A DNA stretch of 64,000 nucleotides from Pedobacter boryungensis (GTDB lineage Bacteria > Bacteroidota > Bacteroidia > Sphingobacteriales > Sphingobacteriaceae): positions 1 through 64,000 of the forward strand of contig NZ_JABMKV010000005.1 of assembly GCF_013204825.1 (NCBI RefSeq), in the 5' to 3' direction. The notes beneath the pieces are model-generated. The model made no database searches, was not told where the DNA came from, and worked only from the letters and a program-made list of their open reading frames with translations. This document shows, in pieces, positions 17,823 through 26,712 of this stretch. The position numbers and the translations under genes were made by a program. Each line of letters begins with the position of its first letter. The first letter of the stretch is position 1.

Positions 17823-20800
17823 TTTGCTTTCGTTCATAATCGCTTCTTTATCAAGCTTCTCTTTTGCTTTCTGCGCTTCTTTTTTCTTCTGATCTCTACG
17901 ATATTTACCGCTTATTTTTTGTAGAAATTCTTTAAATGAATCAAATTGTTGACTATAAATTAATCCTAAAGAAGTAACGTTAGCATTTGGATCTACACCT
18001 GGATTAGCGAATATGCTTTGTTGTGTTGGTGGTTTGTTAGCTAATTTACCCACTAATGTTCCATCTTTTTTAATTAAACCTAGAATTTCTACCTCTTTAC
18101 CAACATTGTCTTTGAAAAGACCAATTGAATAATCAGTAGAGCTTTTTGTGTTGTCTACAATTCCAGCGTTTACTATAATTCTATCATTAAAAAATTTAAA
18201 CGAGGCACTTGCTTCATTAAATGATTGAACGTTGATATCAACAAAATTTAAATTCAGTGAAGAAAGTAGGTTATTAAATTGATTAAAAATCAATTCTGTA
18301 GCAGTACTTGTTCCTACCGAACTTAATTGCTGACCTATATTTGCTTTACCAGTTCCAGGTGCAAAACGACGTTGAATAATTAAGCTTAATGCTTGTGTAT
18401 TCAAATTGTCTCCATCATTAAAATAAGCTTGTAATTCATCTTTAACTGCCGGATTTGTAGGGAAGAAGATGTCTAGTTTAATATCTGGTTTCAATAGAAG
18501 TCCTGATAAACCCATCTCAACTTCAGTTTGTACTCGTTCGCTTGCATTGCTACTTGCATCTCGATTAGCTGCAGTATACAAATCACTCAAACTAGCCCGT
18601 AAAGCATATATTGCTTTTAAGTTAATTTGAGCATTACTTGGATTTCCTGTCCAGCGTATGGTACCACCTTGGCGAATATCCAAACGTTTGTTAATTACTT
18701 CCTGTGCAGTAAAATCAAAGGTTCCAGTTTCTATAATATAGTCGCCTTTCATTTCGAAATCGCCTATGCTATTGATATTTAGTTCTAACTCTGCATTACC
18801 TTTTCCACTTAATTTACCCAATATGGTATAGATATTCGCGGTACTATTCGGGTCAACTTTAAGTTTAAAGTTCATGGTTAAACCATCGAAACTTGTTTTT
18901 CTCTGAATAACTTGGGTAGTATCTTTACTTACAAAGGTGATAAAATCCTTTTCAGAAACTGTTTCAGAGCTATTTAATGGTAAATTAAATACTGTTCCTT
19001 TTTCTGTTTTTGCGTCAATATCGATAAACATTTTATTGGTTGGACCTTTGAACGAGAAATTGCCTGTAGCATAAGCCTTTCCATAATAAACAGAATTATC
19101 TTTTGATGTGGTATTTAGTGCCATGAAATTAGTAGCAACTAAATCTACCTGTATATTTGGATTGTCAATATTATTTAAATCAACAGTGCCATTTGCTATA
19201 GCTTCATTACCATCTACATCTTGTAATACCAAATCATTTATGGCAATTACACTATTATTTACTTCAACTTTGTCATTTAAAGTATAGGCAGTTTTAAGAT
19301 AGTTAACAGTTACCTCGCCTTTATCAAATGATACATCTCCATTTATTGCGGGTTTATTAAAAGAACCTTTTACTGTTAAATCTGCAGAAATATTTCCTTT
19401 TAAATTGGAAACTAGTTTCTTAACAAAAGGCTCTAGAACTGTTAATTTACTCTCGTCTAGCTTAATATTGAGATCGATCTGTTTTTCTTTTAAGTCTAAA
19501 TTTCCAGTTAATTTAAAAGTCTCTTTATCATCTGTTATAATTTGAGTATAGATGTTGGCAAGGTTAATACTTCTGTTGTAAGAAGAAGTATCGGTTAACT
19601 TACCAATATACGTGTCGTTAAAATTAAGAGAATCGATTTGTATGCTATCCGAAATTCGAGGTGAGTTAAGAATGTTGTATAGCTTTGTTTTACCATTGAT
19701 GTGACCTGCCATCTTCAAGCCCAAGGTTTTTACAAATGGATTTAATGTTTTAAGACTGAAATTTTCAAAACCCACAACTAGTAAATCTTTTGGATCATTC
19801 GACACAATCCCGTCTACTTTTAATAGTTGTTTATCCTTACTTAAGGAGAAATTATTAATCTCAGTTTTGCCATTGTTGAAACTGATTCTAACTTTTTCTT
19901 GTATCATCCAATCTTCATTGTTGATTTTTAAATTGGATGGTAAAACACTGATTTTAGCTGTGGTATCTCCAGCAAATTCAATCAATCCGTTTAAATCCAA
20001 TTGATTGGCATCGTCGGCATTAGATAGTTTTACGTTTAGAGAAAGGCTATCATTTCGCAGAACATTAGAAATGTTCACGTTTTTGATATATAGACTATCG
20101 TTCAGGTCAACCCTGTCCGAGGTGATAATCGCTTGTAATTGTTTTGAAGTAGTGTTTTCGTCGATAATAATATTGCTCGCTTTAATTCCTTTATAAATTA
20201 AGGTTTTTATACTTCCATTTAACGTTGCTATATTATTTCTCGAATCAAAAGATCCGATAAGCAAAGCCTGATCTTCAATTTGTAAACCTGGCACTAAAAG
20301 TTCGGCAATTGGTTCAAATCGTTTAATCTTTAAGTTAAAATTGAAAATTTGCGTATTGTATTTTATAATGTCTGTTTTTATAGATGGCACATAGGTTTTA
20401 GCAATTGCTTTATAGTAAGAAACAATTGTATTTAGATCATATTGACCTTTTATACTAGCATCTAAAATATCAGATTTAATTGTTAAGCTTCTATCTATTC
20501 CAATGCCATTTGCACTTAATTGAACAGAATCAATATTGTAAATACCTTTTTTATTATTTAATCTTATTTGCTGGATTAATAGATTTCCTTGAATGTTATC
20601 TAAATTATTGCCTGAAAAGTTAGTGCTAAATGTAGCATCTACTTTAAGTGAATCTTTATATAATTTTAACGTTTTAAGTCGAGCATTTTTTATAGATGCA
20701 TTAAAATTGAAAACAGGTAATTTAGGATTTAGGTTTACGCCACCATCGAAGACTAATTGAACATTTTTATCATTTATTTTAAGATTTCCATCAAAATATT

Positions 20801-22208
20801 TTTTATCGAATGTGCCATTAATAGTTACGTTTCTATACCGATAACCATTGAAATCGATATATGTTACTTCACCTTTTAATTGTTCTGTTAGTCCTTTTAT
20901 TTCTATTCCCTTACCTTTTACATATAGTGCAGAGGTAATTTTTCCTAAACTTTTTTCATTTAGCAACTCACCCAAATTAAAATCAAAAGTTTTAACATTT
21001 CCAGAATAAGAAGGAACATCGTTCTTATCTATCTTCATGTTAACATCAGATTTAAATCTCCCTAGCTTTGTTTTAAATTCGCCATAGGCGATGAAATCAT
21101 TCTGAAAACCTGTAAATGATCCGTTGAAGTTAATATTGCCAAATTTATTCACGATTACTGGAATAGATTTCATTTGTTTTCCTGTAATGTCTGTCAAAAT
21201 TCCTTCTAAATCCTTTTTGTTAGTGCCGGCCATTTCAATCTTCATATCCATAAAAGTTTGTTCCCAATCTGGCAAACCCTTTAGTGTGAAATCTCCTTTA
21301 ATATAAGTGGCTTTTCCTGCTTTTAATGATAGTTTTTTTGCTCGAAGGTCATTTACATACCCTGAAATTTGTCCATCAATATCGATGTCTAATTTCATCT
21401 TTTTTAAAGCCGGAGTAAAATACGAAATGTCGTTAGAGGAAATATGGCTATCTTTAAAGTTAGCTTTCATACGCACTTTATTTACGTAATCGTTAAAGTC
21501 TCTAAACCTGCCAAACTTCATTTGGAAATAATTACTTAGCCGCGTTTGATTGGTAACCAGCATTAGATTTTTAAGTTCTATTGCATTCGTATCAATAGAG
21601 GTAAGTGCCGTTAAATTTTTAAGATAGAAACCGCTTTTTTCCCTAAAAGTTAAGTTTTTGATGTTAGCTTGAATGACATGCTCTTTTGTATTAAGTTTTT
21701 CAAAAATGCCATTTAGTTTACTCAAGCTAATGTCATCAAAATTAATTCCCTTAATCAATGTGTCTTTCTTTAGGTTTTTATACTTAAAAGCAACATTATT
21801 TAATATAATTCTATCGAATAGAAATTGAAATTTCTTTCTCTTAGGTCTGTTTTTTGGAGCAGGGCTATCAAAGTAGTCTATTATAAAATCAAGGTTTGAT
21901 GACCCATCTTGATGATCTTTTAAAAAGAATGATCCATTATTTATCTGGACTGTGTTTACGTCTAAAATTCTTTCTTTTAAGGATAATTTGTTTAGATCTA
22001 CTAAAAACTTCGGAAAATTAGCTAATGTATCTTTTTGTCTATCTAGGACAACCAAGTTTTCTAATACGACAGATTTAAAAGGTTTTACGTATAATCCGCC
22101 GATAGAAACTGTAGTCTTGAGCTCTTTAGAAAGATAAGCAGCAGCTTTTTTTGCAACAAATGTTTGTACAGGTTTAAACTGAAGAGAAAATATGACAATA
22201 GCAAGCAA
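17802..22208 (-). CDS. tamB: TamB-like translocation/assembly module protein (AsmA/DUF490 family)
   Basis: 1468 aa from a TTG at 22208. It is a giant inner-membrane-anchored periplasmic protein thought to bridge the envelope in outer-membrane protein insertion or lipid transport. The long middle is repetitive beta-strand-rich AsmA-like sequence. The C-terminal ~350 residues carry the TamB domain (GNAELELNINSIGDFEMKGDY, RLDIRQGGTIRWTGNP, FNQFNNLLSSLNLNF). It ends in a Lys-rich tail. The TTG start gives only half of a membrane anchor. The frame continues upstream, without ATG/GTG/TTG, into KIIKKLLKILLWVVASIILL, a full anchor, so the real start may be a rare ATT near 22259-22262. It is divergent from tsaD. 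Confidence 0.9.
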   Translation of the reverse strand: MLAIVIFSLQFKPVQTFVAKKAAAYLSKELKTTVSIGGLYVKPFKSVVLENLVVLDRQKDTLANFPKFLVDLNKLSLKERILDVNTVQINNGSFFLKDHQDGSSNLDFIIDYFDSPAPKNRPKRKKFQFLFDRIILNNVAFKYKNLKKDTLIKGINFDDISLSKLNGIFEKLNTKEHVIQANIKNLTFREKSGFYLKNLTALTSIDTNAIELKNLMLVTNQTRLSNYFQMKFGRFRDFNDYVNKVRMKANFKDSHISSNDISYFTPALKKMKLDIDIDGQISGYVNDLRAKKLSLKAGKATYIKGDFTLKGLPDWEQTFMDMKIEMAGTNKKDLEGILTDITGKQMKSIPVIVNKFGNINFNGSFTGFQNDFIAYGEFKTKLGRFKSDVNMKIDKNDVPSYSGNVKTFDFNLGELLNEKSLGKITSALYVKGKGIEIKGLTEQLKGEVTYIDFNGYRYRNVTINGTFDKKYFDGNLKINDKNVQLVFDGGVNLNPKLPVFNFNASIKNARLKTLKLYKDSLKVDATFSTNFSGNNLDNIQGNLLIQQIRLNNKKGIYNIDSVQLSANGIGIDRSLTIKSDILDASIKGQYDLNTIVSYYKAIAKTYVPSIKTDIIKYNTQIFNFNLKIKRFEPIAELLVPGLQIEDQALLIGSFDSRNNIATLNGSIKTLIYKGIKASNIIIDENTTSKQLQAIITSDRVDLNDSLYIKNVNISNVLRNDSLSLNVKLSNADDANQLDLNGLIEFAGDTTAKISVLPSNLKINNEDWMIQEKVRISFNNGKTEINNFSLSKDKQLLKVDGIVSNDPKDLLVVGFENFSLKTLNPFVKTLGLKMAGHINGKTKLYNILNSPRISDSIQIDSLNFNDTYIGKLTDTSSYNRSINLANIYTQIITDDKETFKLTGNLDLKEKQIDLNIKLDESKLTVLEPFVKKLVSNLKGNISADLTVKGSFNKPAINGDVSFDKGEVTVNYLKTAYTLNDKVEVNNSVIAINDLVLQDVDGNEAIANGTVDLNNIDNPNIQVDLVATNFMALNTTSKDNSVYYGKAYATGNFSFKGPTNKMFIDIDAKTEKGTVFNLPLNSSETVSEKDFITFVSKDTTQVIQRKTSFDGLTMNFKLKVDPNSTANIYTILGKLSGKGNAELELNINSIGDFEMKGDYIIETGTFDFTAQEVINKRLDIRQGGTIRWTGNPSNAQINLKAIYALRASLSDLYTAANRDASSNASERVQTEVEMGLSGLLLKPDIKLDIFFPTNPAVKDELQAYFNDGDNLNTQALSLIIQRRFAPGTGKANIGQQLSSVGTSTATELIFNQFNNLLSSLNLNFVDINVQSFNEASASFKFFNDRIIVNAGIVDNTKSSTDYSIGLFKDNVGKEVEILGLIKKDGTLVGKLANKPPTQQSIFANPGVDPNANVTSLGLIYSQQFDSFKEFLQKISGKYRRDQKKKEAQKAKEKLDKEAIMNESKKNPKRK

Positions 22209-22285
22209 TAATATTATTGATGCAACAACCCAAAGCAGTATTTTTAATAGTTTTTTAATAATTTTGTAGCTTAATAATAATAAAC

Positions 22286-23287
22286 GTGTCTATAATACTT
22301 GCCATTGAATCTTCTTGTGATGAAACATCAGTTGCCGTTTGTAACAACGGCAAAATTACTGCCAATGTTATTGCAAACCAAACAATTCATGAAAATTATG
22401 GAGGGGTAATACCAGAATTAGCATCAAGAGTTCATCAACAAAATATAGTACCTGCTGTTCAACAAGCGTTGTCAATTGCTAAAGTTAACAAAAATGACTT
22501 AAACGGAGTTGCTTTTACACAAGGTCCGGGTCTATTAGGGTCTTTATTGGTGGGTGTATCATTTGCTAAATCATTTGCCTTAGCACTAAATTTACCTTTA
22601 ATTTCTGTAAACCATATGCAAGCGCATATATTGGCTCATTTTATAGATGATCCGAAACCGAAATTTCCTTTTTTATGTTTAACCGTTTCTGGTGGCCATA
22701 CACAAATAGTATTGGTAAAAGATTATTTTGACATGGAAATTGTAGGTGAAACGTTAGATGATGCAGCAGGTGAAGCATTTGACAAAACAGCCAAAATTTT
22801 AAACTTGCCTTATCCAGGAGGACCATTAATTGATAAACATGCTCAGCAAGGAAATCCTTTAGCATTTAAATTTCCTGAACCACAAATACAAGGACTTAAT
22901 TATAGCTTTAGTGGATTTAAAACTGCAATTTTGTATTTTATAAGAGACAGTCAAAAAGAGAACCCTTTATTTGTTGAAGAAAATTTAGCAGACATTTGTG
23001 CTTCTGTTCAATATAGCATTATAAATATATTATTGAACAAATTGAAAAAGTCTGCTAAACAATATAATATTAAAGAAATTGCAATTGCCGGTGGGGTTTC
23101 AGCAAATTCTGGATTAAGGAATTCGTTATCCCAATTGAAAGATAGTTTAGGCTGGAACGTATACATTCCGGCTTTTCAATATTGTACGGATAATGCGGGA
23201 ATGATTGCTATTGCTGGTTACCAGAAATTTTTAGCTGGCGATTTTGTAAAACAGGATGTTTCGCCAATGGCGAGAATGAATTTTTAA
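22286..23287 (+). CDS. tsaD: tRNA N6-adenosine threonylcarbamoyltransferase
   Basis: 333 aa, GTG start at 22286. It transfers the threonylcarbamoyl group to A37 of tRNAs reading ANN codons, in complex with TsaB and TsaE. The ASKHA-fold signatures are intact: ILAIESSCDETSVAV at the N-terminus, the metal-binding HMQAHILAHF block, TVSGGHTQIVLV, GEAFDKTAKIL and the C-terminal IAGGVSANSGLR. Length is typical. It is divergent from tamB, with a very short shared upstream region. A TAATTTTG box at 22259-22266 could be its -7 element. A 71-aa membrane protein follows by 10 nt. Confidence 0.97.
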   Translation: MSIILAIESSCDETSVAVCNNGKITANVIANQTIHENYGGVIPELASRVHQQNIVPAVQQALSIAKVNKNDLNGVAFTQGPGLLGSLLVGVSFAKSFALALNLPLISVNHMQAHILAHFIDDPKPKFPFLCLTVSGGHTQIVLVKDYFDMEIVGETLDDAAGEAFDKTAKILNLPYPGGPLIDKHAQQGNPLAFKFPEPQIQGLNYSFSGFKTAILYFIRDSQKENPLFVEENLADICASVQYSIINILLNKLKKSAKQYNIKEIAIAGGVSANSGLRNSLSQLKDSLGWNVYIPAFQYCTDNAGMIAIAGYQKFLAGDFVKQDVSPMARMNF

Positions 23288-23297
23288 TAATTAAAAT

Positions 23298-23513
23298 ATG
23301 GGAACAACGAGTTATATCTTTTTTGGTTTATTACTAATTCCATTAATCATTTTTTTAATCTGGGCAATTAAGCAAGATAAAAGAAGAAATTATCTGGGTT
23401 TATTCTTTTTAGTGGTAGGGGTAATTATTGCTATTTATACCATTTTAAGGTTAGATAAAGATTTTATGGAAAATAATACGCAAGTTGTTCCAAAATCATC
23501 AAGCTTTAAATAA
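23298..23513 (+). CDS. Small two-helix membrane protein
   Basis: 71 aa. Two hydrophobic helices (YIFFGLLLIPLIIFLIWAI and YLGLFFLVVGVIIAIYTIL) are joined by a basic KQDKRRN loop, which puts both termini outside by the positive-inside rule. A polar tail follows. I do not recognise the family. It starts 10 nt after tsaD and ends just before a bidirectional terminator, so it is probably co-transcribed with tsaD. Confidence 0.7.
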   Translation: MGTTSYIFFGLLLIPLIIFLIWAIKQDKRRNYLGLFFLVVGVIIAIYTILRLDKDFMENNTQVVPKSSSFK

Positions 23514-23516
23514 ATA

Positions 23517-23547
23517 AAAAAGGAGAATTTTTCAATTCTCCTTTTTT
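23517..23547. terminator. Bidirectional terminator between the tsaD unit and recA
   Basis: AGGAGAATT (23521-23529) and AATTCTCCT (23534-23542) pair with a 4-nt loop, flanked by an A run and a T run. It is located between two converging transcripts. Confidence 0.85.
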
Positions 23548-23571
23548 ATTATGATGATTTAGTTTTTGAGC

Positions 23572-24585
23572 TTATAGTTTCTCTTCTAACTTTTCGCCTG
23601 TTACCTCAACTCTTATTTTTGCTTCAATCTCATCAGATAACTCTGGATTATCTAGTAATAATTGCTTAACTGCATCTCTTCCCTGACCTAGTTTAGTTTC
23701 TCCATAAGAGAACCAAGATCCAGCTTTTTTAATAATATTGAAATCTACACCTAAGTCGATAATTTCTCCTGTTTTAGAAATACCTTCGCCAAACATAATG
23801 TCAAATTCAGCTATACGGAAAGGAGGCGCCACTTTATTTTTAACGATTTTCACTTTAACTCTATTTCCAGAAACCTCATCAGAATCTTTAATTTGTGAAG
23901 TTCTACGGATATCTAAACGTACTGATGCATAGAATTTTAAAGCGTTACCACCAGTTGTAGTTTCCGGGTTACCGAACATTACGCCAATTTTTTCACGTAA
24001 TTGATTGATGAAGATACAGCAACATCCAGTTTTAGCAATTGTTCCAGTTAATTTACGTAAAGCCTGGCTCATTAAACGAGCTTGTAAACCCATTCTGCTA
24101 TCGCCCATTTCACCTTCAATCTCTGCTTTTGGTACTAAGGCTGCAACCGAGTCAATTACGATTACATCAATTGCACCAGAACGGATTAAATTATCAGCAA
24201 TTTCTAATGCTTGTTCACCATTATCTGGTTGCGAAATCAAAAGATTATCTACATCTACCCCTAATTTTTTAGCGTAACCTTTATCAAATGCATGCTCTGC
24301 ATCAATAAATGCTGCAATGCCTCCTTTTTTCTGTGCTTCTGCAATAATATGTGTGGCTAAAGTGGTTTTACCTGATGATTCTGGTCCATAAATCTCTATT
24401 ACACGACCTTTTGGAACGCCACCAATGCCTAAGGCAATGTCTAAACTAATAGAGCCTGTAGAAATCGAATCGATTGCTTCGACAGCAGCATCACCTAGTT
24501 TCATAACGGAACCTTTACCGTATGATTTTTCTAATTTATCTAAAGTTAATTGTAGTGCTTTTAATTTTTCTGCGTTTGGGTTCAT
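23572..24585 (-). CDS. recA: Recombinase RecA
   Basis: 337 aa. DNA-dependent ATPase for homologous recombination and SOS induction. Walker A is GPESSGKT at residues 67-74. Further signatures are [39 protein letters not shown] (Walker B and loop L1 region) and [13 protein letters not shown] with [22 protein letters not shown] (L2). The C-terminal region is acidic, as usual. Length is typical of Bacteroidota RecA. It is transcribed leftwards as a single gene; nth lies ~150 nt upstream on the same strand. Confidence 0.98.
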   Translation of the reverse strand: MNPNAEKLKALQLTLDKLEKSYGKGSVMKLGDAAVEAIDSISTGSISLDIALGIGGVPKGRVIEIYGPESSGKTTLATHIIAEAQKKGGIAAFIDAEHAFDKGYAKKLGVDVDNLLISQPDNGEQALEIADNLIRSGAIDVIVIDSVAALVPKAEIEGEMGDSRMGLQARLMSQALRKLTGTIAKTGCCCIFINQLREKIGVMFGNPETTTGGNALKFYASVRLDIRRTSQIKDSDEVSGNRVKVKIVKNKVAPPFRIAEFDIMFGEGISKTGEIIDLGVDFNIIKKAGSWFSYGETKLGQGRDAVKQLLLDNPELSDEIEAKIRVEVTGEKLEEKL

Positions 24586-24732
24586 TTCGTAATTCTCTAA
24601 GTAAATAAATATATGTATCGGCTAATAATCTAACATTTGTAATGCTAATAACTTTAGCAAACATATTAATTTAAATTTGATTTATGCAAATAATATTTAA
24701 AATATTTTAATAAATTTATCAACATGGCTAAT

Positions 24733-25377
24733 TTATTTAGTTTTGAAGGTCTTTTCGAAATATTTGCAGAAATGGGCTATTTCGCAAATGCTGCATTTCG
24801 GACTTCTTGCTACGCACACATAGCGTCCATGTAAAATTAACCAATGATGTGCCATTGCAATAGTATGCTCTGGTAAATGTTTTACTAAATCTTTTTCAAC
24901 TGCTAATGGGGTTTTCCCATTCGTTAACCCAATTCTATTAGCAACTCTAAACACATGTGTATCTACCGCCATTGCTGGCGCATCGTAAATTACAGAAGCG
25001 ATAACATTTGCAGTTTTCCGACCAACACCGGGCATTTTTTGTAGTTGATCAATATCTGATGGTACTTCATTATTAAATTCATTAACCAACATATTAGCCA
25101 TCCCCACTAAATGTTTAGCTTTATTATTTGGATAACTTACACTTCTAATGTAATCGAAAACTAAATCTGGTGTAGTTTCTGCAAGAGCTTTTGCATTTGG
25201 GAAACGCTGAAAAAGGGTAGGGGTAACCTGATTTATCCTTTTATCGGTGCATTGAGCTGATAAAATAACGGCAACCAATAGTTGATATGGATTATTGTAA
25301 TGTAATTCTGTTTCAGCGTTAGGTTGTTTAGTAGAAAAGTGAGACACAAAAAGCTGATACCGTTCTTTTTTAAGCAT
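24733..25377 (-). CDS. nth: Endonuclease III (DNA glycosylase/AP lyase)
   Basis: 214 aa from ATG 25377. A longer frame begins 11 codons earlier, but that stretch holds a well-formed promoter and encodes an unlikely leader. It removes oxidised pyrimidines. The helix-hairpin-helix MPGVGRKTANVIAS contains the catalytic Lys, and VDTHVFRVANR contains the catalytic Asp. The C-terminal [4Fe-4S] ligands are spaced C-x6-C-x2-C-x5-C in CVARSPKCSICEIAHFC. All key residues are present. Confidence 0.96.
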   Translation of the reverse strand: MLKKERYQLFVSHFSTKQPNAETELHYNNPYQLLVAVILSAQCTDKRINQVTPTLFQRFPNAKALAETTPDLVFDYIRSVSYPNNKAKHLVGMANMLVNEFNNEVPSDIDQLQKMPGVGRKTANVIASVIYDAPAMAVDTHVFRVANRIGLTNGKTPLAVEKDLVKHLPEHTIAMAHHWLILHGRYVCVARSPKCSICEIAHFCKYFEKTFKTK

Positions 25378-25380
25378 GAA

Positions 25381-25410
25381 CAAATATAAGTATAGGCTAC
25401 AAATTGCCAA
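25381..25410 (-). promoter_or_regulatory. Promoter of nth
   Basis: On the minus strand, TTG (25408-25410), a 19-nt spacer and TATATTTG (25381-25388) reproduce the Bacteroidota TTG-N19-TAnnTTTG consensus. Only three bases separate the -7 box from the nth ATG, so the transcript would be leaderless or nearly so. Confidence 0.6.
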
Positions 25411-25427
25411 TAAACAAATGCTAATAA

Positions 25428-25460
25428 AAAAGCCCGCTAACTCAGTGCTGGCGGGCTTTG
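25428..25460 (-). terminator. Terminator after the 63-aa gene upstream of nth
   Basis: On the minus strand AAAGCCCGC and GCGGGCTTT enclose a ~13-nt loop, followed by a T run. It ends the transcript coming from the small gene at 25472-25663. Confidence 0.85.
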
Positions 25461-25471
25461 CTTTTTGTAAA

Positions 25472-25663
25472 TTACTTCTTTTTACTGTAAGCTAAAATCC
25501 TATTGATGACTTCATCAGATGGATTTTTAACTAGCTCATTCAGTTTAGATTTGATGCTGTTGTAAAACAGTTCATCTTGTTGATCAGTTTCATCGGCAAC
25601 CTTTTCCACAAGTTGGGTGTTAAGAGAATTTACAAAATTTGTTGAAGTAGAGGTTTTTGTCAT
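25472..25663 (-). CDS. Small conserved-looking hypothetical protein
   Basis: 63 aa from ATG 25663; a TTG two codons earlier is also possible. It is hydrophilic, with a Thr/Ser-rich start (TKTSTSTNFVNSL) and a predicted helical body rich in Asp/Glu/Gln/Lys (VEKVADETDQQDELF, KLNELVKNPSDEVINRILAYSKKK). No signal peptide or membrane helix. The family is not recognised. It sits between the ECF sigma gene and a strong terminator, so the two leftward genes may share a transcript. Confidence 0.65.
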   Translation of the reverse strand: MTKTSTSTNFVNSLNTQLVEKVADETDQQDELFYNSIKSKLNELVKNPSDEVINRILAYSKKK

Positions 25664-25855
25664 ACGCAATTAAACATTTAGAAATATAATTTAGTTTTTA
25701 AATCTAAACGCAATTGCATACATATTATTTTATAAGCGAATTAAATTATTTCACTATTCCAAATTAAATTTTTTAAAATGCCTTTTTGAGGATAAATGCT
25801 AGCTTTTCCTTGATTGCGGATACTTAGATATAATGTTAAAATAAAAGTTTATTAA

Positions 25856-26446
25856 TTATAAACCTCTTTGCGATGTTACTTCTTTAACATTCATCATTTT
25901 ACGCAGATTGCTTAAGGCATAACGCATTCTACCCAATGCAGTATTAATGCTTACATCTGTTAAATCGGCAATTTCCTTAAAGCTCAAATCTGCATAATGG
26001 CGCATAATTAACACTTCTTTTTGCTCGTCTGGTAAAAGATGAATCATTGCTCTTAAATCTGCATGTGTTTGCTCACGTAACATTCTATCTTCTGTGCTTT
26101 CTTCAAGAATTTGCAAAAGATTAAGCACATCTGTGCCATCAGCACTTGTAATTACTGGTGCACGTTTTTCACGGCGGAAATAATCAATCACCAAGTTATG
26201 TGCAATACGCATCACCCATGGTAAAAATTTACCCTCTTCATTATATCTGCCACTACGTAAGGTATTAATTACCTTGATAAAAGCGTCTTGAAAAATGTCT
26301 TCGGCTAAATACTGGTCTTTTACCAATAAATAAATAGATGTGTATATTTTGGATTTATGTCTTCGCAGTAATTCTTCTAAAACAGATTCTTCTCCGTTTA
26401 GATATAATTTCACCAAATCCTGATCACTGTGCTGTTGTAATTTCAT
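25856..26446 (-). CDS. ECF-type RNA polymerase sigma factor (sigma-70 family)
   Basis: 196 aa. Region 2 is seen in DIFQDAFIKVINTLRSGRYNEEGKFLPWVMRIAHNLVIDYFRREKR, which includes the -10-reading helix. Region 4 is seen in LPDEQKEVLIMRHYADLSFKEIADLTDVSINTALGRMRYALSNLRKMM, a helix-turn-helix. No anti-sigma gene is adjacent, unlike the second sigma factor in the window (43231). A stand-alone ECF-like factor of this length is widespread in Sphingobacteriaceae. Regulon unknown. It is divergent from uvrA across ~266 nt of AT-rich DNA in which I see no gene. Confidence 0.93.
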   Translation of the reverse strand: MKLQQHSDQDLVKLYLNGEESVLEELLRRHKSKIYTSIYLLVKDQYLAEDIFQDAFIKVINTLRSGRYNEEGKFLPWVMRIAHNLVIDYFRREKRAPVITSADGTDVLNLLQILEESTEDRMLREQTHADLRAMIHLLPDEQKEVLIMRHYADLSFKEIADLTDVSINTALGRMRYALSNLRKMMNVKEVTSQRGL

Positions 26447-26712
26447 AGGAGTGCGTATACTAAAAGTCTTCTCTTTTTATTGAAAATTAAATAATAAAGT
26501 AGCTTTTTAATCTATAGCGTTTCTCCTGTTTTAAGATGGTGGTTTCTAACTTGTGTGAGTTACAATTCCAAAAGACGGATTTTTTTTTGATAATACAACA
26601 ATAAATGTGTTAAAAAATGTAAAATTTTGTAAAATAGTACTAATATAGAGGTAGGTTGAAACCAAATTCGTAAATTTGAGGTTGTAAAATAGTATAGCTA
26701 CACAGGCGGTTC

